Origin: Trogon surrucura
Taxonomy: Eukaryota > Chordata > Aves > Trogoniformes > Trogonidae
Assembly (NCBI GenBank): GCA_020746105.1
Contig: CM036633.1
Location: 8,168,501 to 8,232,500, forward strand
Direction: 5' to 3'
DNA length: 64,000 bases
The position numbers and the translations under genes were made by a program. The notes under the pieces were generated by a model, which saw only the letters and a program-made list of their open reading frames with translations, did not search any database and was not told the DNA's origin. Of the stretch, positions 50,401-60,400 are shown piece after piece; the first letter of the stretch is position 1; the number at the start of each line of letters is the position of its first letter.

Positions 50401-53400
50401 CATGCCCATGACTAAACCAGTGACTTCTGATTTAAGTTGAAATCACATTTGTTATTTCTTCATGAACGCCATAACCCACACAGCCTTCAGGCAGCACGAA
50501 TTTACGCAGAAAGCCTGGGGTAAGCTGACCAGTGACACATACCTCTGGCTCGAAATGGTTTATCCCAAGCAATGAGGCAGTGACAATGGTGAAGGCAGCC
50601 GGCGCTACAACCACTGCAGTTCGTCGGTCACAACCCCATCGCTGATTAGGACTGCCCACTCCAGTTATTCCACACGTGCCAACTTCTCTCTTACATTCCG
50701 GTTGCAGGCTCCCAGTAAGCACAACTACCTTCCTGCACCTCTACAGCACCCAGCAGGGTGGCTTCGTTTATAGCCAGCAGCCACGAACGTGCGGGCAGCG
50801 CTGGTGTCTCTGCCTGCATCGGCCCCCCCAGCGCCGCTCACTCTTCTCACGGGGGGGCTTCGCAGCACAACTGCGGCAACGGCAAGGCCGGTGGGAGGCT
50901 CGGGCTGCCCCACGACGCCAGCGCCCGGGGCCGGGGCCCGCCGGGGACACGGGGACGCACGTGCCGCCGGGGGCGGGGCCGGGCGGGCCGCGCGCCACCG
51001 GGCGCCACCTGGCGGGCGCGGCGCCCCCCCCTGCGCGAGCCGCGCCGCAGCCCTGCCCCGCGGGGACCGCCCGCCAAGATGGCGGCCCGGCGCGCGCCGC
51101 CCGCCTTCCCACCGCGGGGGCACGTACCGCGTCCGTTATCCCGCAGAACTCGTCCAGCCTCCTCAGCAGATCTTCGATCGTCTCCTCCATTTCCTTCACC
51201 TGGGCAGGAGGGAGAGAAAAACCGGTCACGGAGGCCCGGCTGGGTGAGGGGTGCCCGCGAGGGGCCTGGCACGGCGCTGCTCCCCCGGGCCGGCTCTTCC
51301 GCCGCCCCACCGGGAACCCAGCCCCAGCCGGCGCAATTTTAGGCAACCACCATATCGCAGACTCCAAAAGTTCAAAAATCGGATGCGCAGAATTCGTGGT
51401 TATACTGAGAAATGTAAAATTTGGAGGCTCTGGGAAGACCCTACGGCAACAAAGGACGTCCCCAACATCTGCCCGCACGTGGAGTTCCAGCTCGAGACCT
51501 CGCGAGGAGTTTCGTACCAAGAGGCTTCTGTACCTGCCATGTCAACACTTGCTTCAGCAGAAGCTCCTTGCCAAGCATTTCGCCCGAGTTCTGAGGCAGA
51601 AAAATTTACTGCACGTGCAGTTGCACTTGGGTGTAACAACCAAGGGGGATTTATACAAGTCCATCTTAAACCCATGTTATTCACTCATAGGAAAATCGTT
51701 AAACCCCCCCCCCGCCACCCCCAAACCCAATCCATTAGCAAATACCTAAAAGAAAACCAAATCACTTGGACTATTCCGAAGCTGAGAGAACACCAACAGT
51801 TGCTCAGAAACGCAGTTTTGGACAGCTGCTGAAACTTTTTTGCTGTATGAGAAAAAGAGCCCATATCCAGAACTCCAGAAAAACTGTCAACAGCTACAGA
51901 AGCATCTGCCTAAAGCCAAGAGCTCAGGCATTTCTCTGAAATCTGCAGAGGGCAAAACACATAGACGCTCATCTGCAACGACGTTAGAGCAGCACTGAGC
52001 TAAGACTGGCATGTGTTGTCTTGGAGCAATTGTTAGCAGCTGGCATCTTCACCAGCACGGTGACCTGTATGCACATCTCTTGCTCGGGTGTACGGTCACC
52101 ACATCTGTCAGCCCATTAAGGTTATTTCCTGAGATGCCTGTGTGTCTCTGTGAAGTCTTCATGGTGGCATAAACGTCTGATTAAATCCACATTTACTTAT
52201 ACAAGATTTAAAACCTACCCACAAAAGTTTCACTGACTCTCTTTTGTGTACGTGTCTGGACAGAAGAAACCTCAAGACACATTGTACTCCACAGGTTTGT
52301 CAGGAGGGATCCACAGATGCTGTAAATCAATGCACGGATTTCAGTGGTGCTAACACGAGTTTACATCCCCTAAAAATCTGCTCCATGTCTCTCTGAGGTA
52401 AAGATTTCTGTGTGGAAAAGCTGTTTTCCTTCTGCTACTCCTTTGCATGCTTAAGTAAAGAAACAGAATTTCCACATCTAATTTCTCCCCAGAAAGCACA
52501 CTCTTGCTTCCCACTGCACATAAGCTAAAGTCTGGAAAGATCACTGCTGAACAACAGGAAAATGCGTTCTTTTCAAATAAGAAAGAGCTCTTAATGATTT
52601 CATGTTACTGTAATACATTTAAATGGTGAAAAACTTGTAAGCATTGAATCTGAGAGTCTGATTTCTTGAAGTCTTTATAAGGCAGAGAAGCATAATTGCT
52701 AACTTTTTTTTTTTTAAGTGTATTTTACAGCCGAGCAATCTCAGTGGGTGGTGCAAGCACCAGATGCCCTACAGAATAGTTCTATCAAACTCCCGACATT
52801 TCTTGGCAAGTCTGTGCACAGTCGGCTGCACAGGCCTGAAGCCACTAATGCAGCCACATGCTCAGGGCTAGAACAGTTGGCTTAAAGAGACAGTCCAAAG
52901 CTGGTACCAAACTTACAGCTTTGAAAAGGCTGTTTAATGGCAGCCATCATTAAATGCATGACTGCGAAACAGGTGTAAATTCCACTAATTGGACAGATGA
53001 TGCATTGAAGAAATATCTGTTTAAAGAAGTTGCATTAGGTGTAGGATGTTCTGACTGAAGTTGCGGACATGCTTCAGGCAGGTGGTTTGCTGACATTATT
53101 AGCCCTTCTGGTATCTGCCGTGAGCATCTTGCATTCATCATCTTCATAAAGATTCAAACATTGGAATAGCATGTGTTAGAGGACAGAAGCAAAGTTTATT
53201 GACACCACTGAGAATAAGTTAATTCAGAACAGTTTTACAGTCCTTAATCTTTACTCTAAAGAACGTTACATAGCCTGAAACTTAACAGAAGACAACAATA
53301 GTAAGAAACAATAGGAAATAGACCCAAACAAACCACTTAACACTGTTTCTCCAAGGCATTCTGCTATAAAAGCATGCTAGGCATAAAAAGCCAAAATGCT

Positions 53401-56400
53401 ATGTTTAAAAAGGATTCAACTGCAAATACTTAGCAGTTCCATACAAACTGCAAAAGAGAAAAACAACATTCTAAGGCCTCAGTGTATTTTAGACACCTTC
53501 TGAAATGGTTAAGAGTGGCCTGTTGCAAAGTGCAATTACCAACAATATATTCATCACCTGTCATTAGGTACTTAGTAAATAGACCATGTGAGCTCCTTCC
53601 AGGTGATTATAGAACTCACTGTATATTTATCGTTAAGATCAAAACAAAACCCACCGAATACATCAAATTTATGATAAAAAATGGGATGATGAGCGTTCCT
53701 TAGTTAAGACTACTTTAAGATTATATAAGCTGGCACTGGCAATTAAAGTAGCCTACTCTTTTCCATCGCTCACTTACACCCCTAAAGCCAACGCTTTGCA
53801 TGTGAGAGGACTGACATTCACAGTGGAATGAATCATGAAATGATTCTGGGTTGAAAACTAACAGTTAATTTCTTTGCCATGTCATTTTAGCTCAGATCAG
53901 TTCTCTGATTCAATTCATTACACAGCTATCTTAAGGCAAAGAAAACAGGTAGTGCGAGGAAGAGACACGTTGAATCTTTCAACAGCAGTGTTAACTTATC
54001 ATGAAACCTTAGCCAAAGGCACAACAGCACCACTTCCAGACGGCATTTTAATGTTCCCATATACCCAGTGTTGATTCCCCTGTTTATTTATGGAAAAAAA
54101 AAACAAAACAGAATTAAAACTATTACTTCATTTTGTAAGTTAGGGGAAAAATATGGAGTCTAGCTTTGAGGTTAGCTTTCCTTTCAGACTTTGCTTTATG
54201 AAGTATATACTGTACCCTTTCTTACCACTTCCTTTTAAATGTGTTTGTTTCTCAACAGCAATCTCCTCCCTCTTTACTCCAAGCCCGAGATAAGATAATC
54301 TTTGTAACTTCCCCCACCACTCTTTCTTTCATTTTGCCCTGGCATTATGCTCCCATTCAACCTGATAACAATTTATCTGGTTTTCCCGAGGATTTTTTTA
54401 ATTTGTTTTTTAACTACCAAGCTTGCTCCTTGATAAAAAGATTTGAGTCAGGTATTTTCTATCATCAACTATTCAGGCCCACAGGATATGAATGTACCAT
54501 TCTAACTTAGCACACTTCATTAAAAAAACCAGAAAAAGAGAAAATTCAGCATTAAGTCTCTTCTGCAAAGTTTTCCAAAAAGCCTTCCACTTGCACTCAA
54601 AAAGCTAAGCTGCCTGTGTTGGAATTCAGTGGTCTCCTAGCATGCCACTAAGATGAAAAGGTAGGCATAGAAAACTGTTTAAATAGCCAAGCCAAAAAAC
54701 CACCCAGCTCTCTATAACATCACAGAGCCCAGCAGGAACATTTTAATATTGCTGAAAATTAACAGATATGATGCCTTTCTGTGTCAGCTTCAGAACACGC
54801 TATAAATCTCACCAACCTTTGAAGGGAAAACACTCAGTGTATGAGGGAAAACAAAACAGCAGAATGGCAAGTGTGTTTCAGTAGTAAAACTAGTCTGAAT
54901 CATTCTGATTTCCGCAACGCTGTGATACGTGACAGAGCTGAGCTAGAGAGGCAAGGCTCACAGGAAGAGACACTTAAAAAGACACTTCCATAAAAGCTGT
55001 GATTAAGCCCCACGTAGGAAAATACCTAAATTATAATGCTGCTTTTAGCATTCTGCAAGAATCAAGAGAGATCAGTATTAACACAGGTGTTTATTTTTAG
55101 CTGAAGATGCCTGAAGGATGACTTGCAAGTAGCAAAGAACACAAGTTGCTTCCGTATTCACTGTAAGAACTAACAGGCTTGGCACTCAGTTACAAAAATA
55201 TATAGTTTGCCATACAACACTATACAGGAAACTTGTTTTATCAATTGGCAGGTCTTCTTTATTTCTTATTTAACACCAGTATGAGTGGCATTTGATAAAA
55301 CCAATAGAAACCATTTCACATGAACCAATACTTTACTTAACCTTATCCCCACTAAGTAGTTCACTCTGCAATGTCATCTTAATCAGGCTTGTAAATTAAT
55401 TTTTGTCATTGTTAAAACATTAATGATACTTGCTCCTGGCCCACTATAGATGTGCAGATGACTGATAAAGTAGATCTTAATCCTAAAGTAAGACAAAAGC
55501 TGTCAGTGGTTTAACCACAATCAAGTTATGTGGGTATCACAGACTAAGCATTATATCATCTCCTTAAAAATACTGAACAGAAAACCAAGTAAACAGCCTC
55601 AAGATTTGGATCCGTGCAAGTGGTCTGCTGTATTGCAAATCCTAGATAACCACACATGGAGAGATGAAACTGATGAGAGTGATGATGTCAAGAGAGAGGC
55701 ATAGGAAAAAAAATCTCTGAATAGTGAAACTGACCAAGAACTTCCCATTCTTTTTTTCTTGGAGACACAAATAAACCACATCGACATTTTATTGTGGAAA
55801 CCAAGGAAGGAAGTGAGGGGAAGCTGTTCTAAAGACTGATTTAGGAGTTTCTTTTATCTTGAGAAGAGAAAGTTTTAAATAACTTGCCCAAAGAGAATGT
55901 TGTTCACTGCATCACCACCAGGCTTAAGTGGGTTAGGAGGTACCTACAGGTCAGAAAGGGGGATGCTTCCTACCTCGTTTTTTGTAGCCTTCCTTTCTTT
56001 TTTTTGGGGTGAGTGTCTTAGCTTGCAAAGTGCAACTTCAAAACCTGCCTCTGCCTTTCGGCATCTGAAGCGTCCCCTATCCGTCACCGGCACGGTGACC
56101 GTGCTCTACGCAAGAGATCACTGTCACCATCCGGACCGAGCGAAGCAGCGAGACTCGGGCAACGAACCGCACCTGAGATCCTCCAACTAAGCATCGTTCC
56201 ACTTAACCCCATCAGCGCTCTGAGCCCGACCTCACCGTCACTAGCAGCCTTGTTTTCCACAAAAACAAATAACATGAGCACCAGCCACGGTAATTTAAAA
56301 AAAAGGGGAAGCATGGGAACACTCTTCTTCAGCTGTTCAGGAGCTCAGCAGCAGCTCAACTTTACGCAGCCCCGCACGCCAGCCACGGCAGCCCTGAAGA

Positions 56401-57089
56401 CCGGGCCCTTCTCAGCCGGAGGGACCGCAGATGCCCGCTCGCTCCCCAAGACAAGCGCCAGGCGGGCCCGGGGGAGCTCCTCGCCCACCCCTACCCCCAC
56501 GGGCGTCCCCGCGGAGCAGGGCTCGGGAAGAGGGGCAGGGGCCGCCGCGGCTCCAAGCGGGCGAGCCCGGGCGCTGCTGATGCATCGCTCGGGAGAAGCG
56601 GATCCCCGGCAGCCTCCGACCGGGCGAGGGACGCCCGGTAGAGGACCGAGCGAAGGTTATTCCCCAACGGCGGCCGTGCCGTGCGCTGCCCGCTGGGAGC
56701 TCCCGGGCCGGGGCCGAGCCACCTCCTTCCCCGCCGCCCCGTGCCTCAGGGAGTCCCCCGGCCCCTGGACCGCTGCCCCGAGGCCGAGCGGGGCCCGCCT
56801 GCCGCACCCGCCTCCTCCCCTCGGTCCGCTACCGCTGGCGCCTCTCGAGTGCCGCTGCCGAGCCCGCCCCTCGCTCCCCAGCTGACGGGCCGCCCCCGGG
56901 CCGGGGCAGCCTCTGCTCGGTGGCCCCCTCCGTGGCGCCTACCTCTTCGCCGGGCGGCGGGGTCGGGCAGCGCGCGAGCCGCCCAGCCCCGTCCTCTTCG
57001 GCCGCCGCCCCCGCCCGGGGCTCCGGAGGCTCCTCCGACCGCAGCATCACCTCGGTGGCAGCTCCCCGCCGGTCCCCGGCTGAGCTCAT
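19891..57089 (-). CDS. BCAS4: BCAS4, breast carcinoma amplified sequence 4 homologue (five coding exons)
   Basis: On the minus strand five exons join in phase 0: 57089-56943, 51199-51128, 46149-46048, 43736-43602 and 19995-19891. The product has 186 residues; human BCAS4 has 211. The N-terminus is Ala/Glu/Pro-rich. The conserved core has three parts: [10 protein letters not shown] then [16 protein letters not shown], and [21 protein letters not shown], which is helical and coiled-coil-like. The C-terminus contains [19 protein letters not shown]4 is related to BLOC1S4 (cappuccino), and a role in BLOC-1/BORC-type endolysosomal trafficking is an inference from that family. It converges on ADNP, as in mammals (opposite strands, adjacent). 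The start ATG at 57089 lies in a CpG island. An extra exon inside the 23.6-kb intron 4 cannot be excluded, but none is needed because the phases already match. Confidence 0.93.
23441..23478 (+). repeat. (GAGCAG)n minisatellite-like repeat
   Basis: The hexamer GAGCAG/AGCAGG is repeated about five times within BCAS4 intron 4. Confidence 0.85.
24394..24490 (-). mobile_element. CR1 LINE 3' end, 5'-truncated
   Basis: TCATAGAATCATAGAATCATAGAATG is the reverse complement of the typical CR1 3' terminal repeat. It is followed by the reverse complement of the conserved GATGATCTTTCGAGGTCCC and TTCCAATCCC end. Only about 95 bases remain. It lies in BCAS4 intron 4, same orientation as the gene. Confidence 0.9.
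25800..26815 (+). mobile_element. Old CR1 LINE fragment (ORF2 3' part and 3' UTR)
   Basis: The fragment runs from the reverse-transcriptase N-terminal part (around GGAGATTCCTGATGACTGG, then ATGGAGCAAATCCTTTTGGAA) to the typical CR1 3' region (GGAGTACTGTGTCTG, TTTTGGGCTCCCCAG, AGTCCAGCAGAGGACA, GACTGGAACAGG, TGGACCTAATGACCTCC). The middle of the reverse transcriptase is missing between about 26130 and 26290, and the frame is broken by many stops and indels. It is a degraded, inactive copy. Short ORFs here are relics. Confidence 0.85.
28070..29090 (-). mobile_element. Old CR1 LINE fragment with reverse-transcriptase relic
   Basis: On the minus strand the relic reads in CR1 order. A segment like [17 protein letters not shown] (from about 28790) corresponds to the region before the FADD catalytic motif, here FVDF. 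Then comes [19 protein letters not shown] (28560-28500), and then the sequence of the 3' part (GGAATACCACACTTAGTTTT and AGTACAAGAAAGATGTTGAT). Frames are broken and the catalytic Asp pair is not intact, so it is dead. It lies 1.2 kb from the opposite-oriented copy at 25.8-26.8 kb. Confidence 0.8.
30953..31101 (+). repeat. (CCCAA)n and (CA)n simple repeats in a GC-rich patch
   Basis: CCAAACCCAACCCAACCC-type repeats lie at 30955-30990 and a CA repeat at 31087-31101. The 30.7-31.1 kb block is richer in G/C than its surroundings and lies upstream of the promoter-like block at 31.5 kb. Confidence 0.8.
31500..31656 (+). promoter_or_regulatory. Candidate core promoter and first exon antisense to BCAS4
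   Basis: On the + strand, within BCAS4 intron 4, elements occur in promoter order. An inverted and a direct CCAAT box lie at 31502-31506 and 31510-31514, a CRE-like TGATGTCA at 31514-31521, and a TATA-like CAATAAAAT at 31537-31545. An Inr-like TCATTTC at 31563-31569 is at the right distance. A GC-richer stretch follows, ending in an ideal 5' splice site CAG/GTAGGT at 31654/31655. An ATG at 31584 is open to that donor (23 codons). GTTAAC occurs three times (31552, 31623, 31635). No known gene was recognised, and transcription is inference. Confidence 0.35.
39230..40022 (+). mobile_element. Solo LTR of an ERVL-type endogenous retrovirus
   Basis: The element starts TGTCCTGGGTTT and ends GTGCGACA, giving TG...CA ends 793 bases apart. 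A TATA box (TATAAA, 39584-39589), a poly(A) signal (ATTAAA, 39883-39888) and a T/C-rich U5-like region follow in LTR order. The 5-bp flanks AAGAT (39225-39229) and AGGAT (40023-40027) are a target duplication with one mismatch, which is the length expected for ERVL. The TATTCCAT...GTCAT...AGTATAAA block resembles avian ERVL LTRs. No gag, pol or env sequence flanks it, so the provirus was reduced by LTR-LTR recombination. It is antisense to BCAS4. Confidence 0.82.
41283..41430 (+). mobile_element. tRNA-Ile-derived SINE with CR1-like tail (TguSINE1-like)
   Basis: The 5' head (about 41283-41355) resembles tRNA-Ile. It has an A-box-like TTAGCTCACTCGGTTGAGC, then GAGCATGGTGC, ACACCAAAGGTCGCGG and a B-box-like GGGTTTGATTCCC. 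It is directly followed from 41359 by a CR1-type 3' end (GGTTGGATTAAATGATCTC, then AAGGTCCCTTCCAGCC) and ATTCTATGA repeats. This head-plus-tail design is that of TguSINE1, a SINE mobilised by a CR1 LINE in songbirds. It is a repeat copy and not a tRNA gene. Confidence 0.85.
43602..43736 (-). CDS. BCAS4: BCAS4 coding exon 4 (residues 108-152)
   Basis: The acceptor CTCTCCGTAG ends at 43737. The exon has 135 bases encoding [15 protein letters not shown] to TISSSKN, and ends before GTGAGT. Leucine/valine spacing and the [10 protein letters not shown] segment predict an amphipathic helix. Confidence 0.94.
43737..46047 (-). other. BCAS4: BCAS4 intron 3
   Basis: AT-rich intron. A 12-C run lies near 44.95 kb (G-run on the coding strand). 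No other feature is seen. Confidence 0.85.
46048..46149 (-). CDS. BCAS4: BCAS4 coding exon 3 (residues 74-107)
   Basis: The acceptor TTTTTTTGTGCAG ends at 46150. The exon has 102 bases encoding [11 protein letters not shown] to AKVDKLE, and a GTTTGT donor follows. It continues directly from exon 2 in phase 0 and matches the IRSDTS core of BCAS4. Confidence 0.94.
46150..51127 (-). other. BCAS4: BCAS4 intron 2
   Basis: AT-rich until about 50.75 kb, where the second CpG island begins. No coding exon or recognisable mobile element is seen. Confidence 0.8.
50750..51350. promoter_or_regulatory. Second CpG island over BCAS4 exon 2 with YY1-type motif
   Basis: About 600 bases are very rich in CpG, with sharp edges against AT-rich introns, and contain BCAS4 coding exon 2. 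On the + strand AAGATGGCGGC at 51076-51086 is a perfect YY1 site of the type placed just downstream of transcription starts. Its ATG (51079) has a good Kozak context (A at -3, G at +4) and opens an 87-codon frame to 51342. Whether it is an alternative BCAS4 promoter, an antisense promoter, or both cannot be told from sequence. Confidence 0.55.
51128..51199 (-). CDS. BCAS4: BCAS4 coding exon 2 (residues 50-73)
   Basis: The acceptor CCTCCTGCCCAG ends at 51200. The exon has 72 bases, encodes [18 protein letters not shown] to TDA, and is followed by a GTACGTG donor. It carries the conserved LDEFCG-TD motif. The methionine at residue 53 could serve as an internal start for transcripts from the surrounding second CpG island. 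Confidence 0.93.
51200..56942 (-). other. BCAS4: BCAS4 intron 1
   Basis: It begins and ends in CpG islands. The middle is AT-rich and without recognised repeats. A minus-strand AATAAA with a T/G-rich downstream stretch near 53.2 kb could mark a premature poly(A) site. A C-run with (CCACCCCC)-like sequence lies near 51.7 kb. Confidence 0.75.
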
Positions 57090-57420
57090 GGCAGCCGCCG
57101 CTCCGCCCCCGGCAGCCGCCCGCTCCTCCTCCCCCGCCCGGGGCCTCCCTCCTTCCCGGGGCCGCGGCGCTCCCCGCCCGGCCGCGGGCCGCGCGCGCCA
57201 CCTCGTGACGCGGGAGCGGTAACGGCTGCGGCGCGAGGCGGTGGCCTCGGGGCGGGGGCGCGCGGCGACCGGTCACCCGCGGCCTCGCGCTCAGCGGGAG
57301 GGGCCAAGGGCCCGGGGCCCGGTGGACATTTGTGTTCGCGGTCACGGCTGCTCACCCGCGGAAAAAGGATTCGGCACAGCCGGCGCCACCGGCACCAACC
57401 TGCGCTTCACCTGCCACTCT
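56340..57420 (-). promoter_or_regulatory. BCAS4: CpG-island promoter of BCAS4
   Basis: This is a dense run of CpG and G/C-rich sequence in an otherwise AT-rich region, covering the first coding exon. Upstream of the ATG (57090-57240) there are GCGCGCGC (57191-57198, NRF1-like) and GTGACG (57205-57210, CRE half-site-like). No TATA box is visible, which is usual for a housekeeping CpG promoter. Such islands often fire in both directions, so a divergent + strand transcript is possible. Confidence 0.8.
56943..57089 (-). CDS. BCAS4: BCAS4 coding exon 1 (residues 1-49)
   Basis: The ATG is at 57089-57087. The exon encodes [10 protein letters not shown] to CPTPPPGEE and ends at 56943 before a GTAGGC donor. 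The low-complexity Ala/Pro/Glu content is typical of a CpG-island first exon. The overlapping 199-residue minus ORF is a GC-driven shadow. Confidence 0.85.
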
Positions 57421-60400
57421 TAAATCGGGCTTTTCTGAGAGCGTTTTGCTGTAACAAACAGAGGCTCTCAGGGATCAGATGCACTAGACTCCAGGTCTGG
57501 TTTTTAAATCACGGGGAAATTAAAGGCTGAAGGGGAAAATGCAGCTTTAAGGTGCTCAGAATTTCTCTGCGCCCTGTTTGCAAGATACTGAAACGCCTCG
57601 CGTTAGAGACGTTAGAGCAGAACTGAGGCAAACTGTCACGAACCCGGCCTGGGCCCCCCAGGGGGAGCCGAGAGACTCCCTGCAGGAGCCTGCGGTTACA
57701 GAGCTCTCCTCAGGCCTTCTGGAGGCTTCTTGACTAGAGAAGATGCCCTTCCTTGCATTAGGCTCTTTTAGAAAACACTCTTAAACCAACCCGACATTTT
57801 AAAGGCCAAATAATCAAGACAGCAGGTGAGACTTGAGACAAAAGCAGCCGTCTGTCCTCACTTCATAGGCGGCTGTTCTTCCTCCTGTAAGGAGGAAACC
57901 GGACCCACGTGGTAACTGCTGATCAGTCAAGGATCAGTCGATGGAACGGGGCCGGGGGATTTCTCAATACAGGGTGTTTCTTCTCAATAGCAGCGTTAAT
58001 TCCCAGATGGAAGAGGTCAGATGCCACCTGCCCTTGAAGAACTTACCTGTGCATCTTGTACTGAAGGCTCATACGAGGGTCAAGTGGACATGAGGCAATA
58101 TGCAATATTTCCACTACTCAGTTTGAGACATTATCTCATTTTAGAATGTTAAACTATATAAAACTGCTTTTGAGTGCTTGCAGCACAGAAGGCCACAACA
58201 CGCCCGCACTGCCATCCAAAGCTTTGTTTGGCTCTGGATAAGACTAAATTATTGCTGAATAATGGGAGAAATTTAAATATTCAGTTTAGCATTTGTGAGA
58301 AAATGCCTCATTTATAGTCTGTAGTTTTCCAAGATAAAAGCAAAGGGCTTGAAGTACTTGAAGCCACAGAAGAAAGAGTTAACAGGTTGCAGAGTTTCCC
58401 CAAACCTTTTCTCAAGGGCAGGGACAGACACAGTGAGCTGAAGCTAGGCTGCATCATCCTGACAATGGCAACAAACACACCCTTTTATACTGAAAACCTC
58501 TTACATGAAAGCTGTAAGGTATTCACAAAACCCGATCTTCCATAATCAGCACTGCACAGAGGAGAAACACATTGCCCCTCTGGGAACTCTACTTCTCATC
58601 TCAGTTGAAGCTCTCCAGGTTTGGGCAGTCTTCTTGCTACATATCTGCAGAGCTAACAACACAGACCTGTTCTCAGCTCAGCTGCTCAGGTACCATCTAT
58701 GCTGAGGACTCTATGCTGTGTCTTTGAAGGAAGTGTGTCTATCGGGGAAAGATGCACCAGATAAAACTCGAGTGAGATTTAGAAAGTGCATTTGGGAAGC
58801 TTTAACAGAATGAAGTATCCTTCATTTGTTGTGTATCACTGATTAACTCAAAAAGGATGCGCATGAAGAGCTACAGGTAAAAAAAAACCCACAGGGAGCC
58901 AGGGGAAGTACCTTAGGTGCTGTACAACACCAGCTTAAAGTCCTCCTGATTATTTCATACAGACTACGCCATCCACATGAGCTTCAGCACTGGCACAAAT
59001 TATTTACTGTGGAGAAAAACCTCTCAAGGGAGAACAGCACTTAAAAGAGCAGATCATGCATTGCATTTCTGTTTCTACAACCAAATGGTTTTGACCTCTG
59101 CGTCTCAGCTGTAAGGTTAGGATTACCCTTCTACCTTGACCATCCTAATAGTTTTATCAGCATAAAGCAATCAAAATACAAGGAAAGCCACACATTGAAT
59201 TACTTCATTATTTTAAAATACTAACTTTGCACGATGACTCAAAAAACCAAACAATTTCTCTATATTGGATCTATGCAGATCCAATTACTAACCACCTGAA
59301 GCATTTTTGAAAGACAGTTAATAGCATTTTAATGTTTAATAAAACACCTAAACTGTCTTTTGCAAGTAGTTTTTTGCATTAAGTTTGAGCTCATTTATTT
59401 TTAAGTTGGCAAAATATATCTGCTTTTATCATTTTTACAGCACAGGGCAGAAAGAGTAAAGAGGGCAGGCTTAATAACAAGATTCTTAGGGGATTTAAGC
59501 TGTTAGGATTTGAAGTTTCTGAATTACATGTCCAAGCATTTTATGTAACCTTATGTAGCACTCAAATATTCAGATAAATCTATGTTTATATATTCAATAC
59601 TCTAAGCGTTTTAAGAATTCCAAATCCTTTGGATCCTCCAACAGGAAGATAGGAATCTCTTTTTTTAACTGGGTCTACAGTATGTAGAACAGCAAAGCAG
59701 CAAAGAAAGAGAGGGAAAAAAAAAAAAAAAAAAAGGCCTTGTTGGAATTCCAGTGTCTCACAACACAAATACTCTTTCCATACCTAGAGGTTATCGTTAC
59801 AGCTACAAGAGTCTAAAGAGAGATGCCAGGCTTGCAGGCAGAGATAGCATCTTTTTTTTTTTGACCAGCTTATACAGCTTAACATAATAGACAAACTATT
59901 GCAAAATATTGCAAAATGAAGTATTCCTTTCTGCAGTGTGCTGGGACTCTCAGCATCTTGGTTAACATCTCCTATTGGCTCCTACCATTTACTCTTCATG
60001 CTGTCTTGCAGCTGCGAATACCTAGGCCACTTATCTTCCGAACTGATTCAGACATGCCAGATTATGATACAAATCAGCTTTTTCCACCAATAAAATTATT
60101 TTTATACAAGCATAAATCCCAGCACTGGATGATGTCCCTACCTTCTCTAGCACCTTTCACATGATACATTGTTCTCATCTGTCCCTCAAACTTTCTTCCT
60201 TGTTTCTGAGCATTGTCCTTGCATCATTGACTATAAAAACCAAAATAAAACCCAATCGTATCAGTAACTAGGTACTACCAAGCATTTGAAAGAAGGCATT
60301 CTGAACAAGTAATTGCACCACAAAGCCATGTTCTGCAGAAAGCAAACAAGGAGGCAATAAATAGGATCCTATATACTTACTTAAATGTAACATGACAGAG

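Noticed and set aside
50676..51749. 357-residue + strand ORF
   Set aside because: It spans a CpG island where stop codons are rare. Composition is Arg/Pro/Ala-rich, it overlaps a proven BCAS4 exon on the other strand, and no domain is seen.
56250..57345. Several long ORFs on both strands (up to 211 residues)
   Set aside because: GC-driven open frames in the BCAS4 promoter island. Only the 49-codon exon 1 fits the splice and phase pattern.
59716..59734. 19-A run as poly(A) tail of a + strand retrocopy
   Set aside because: The sequence upstream shows no coding or SINE features; it is treated as a simple repeat.
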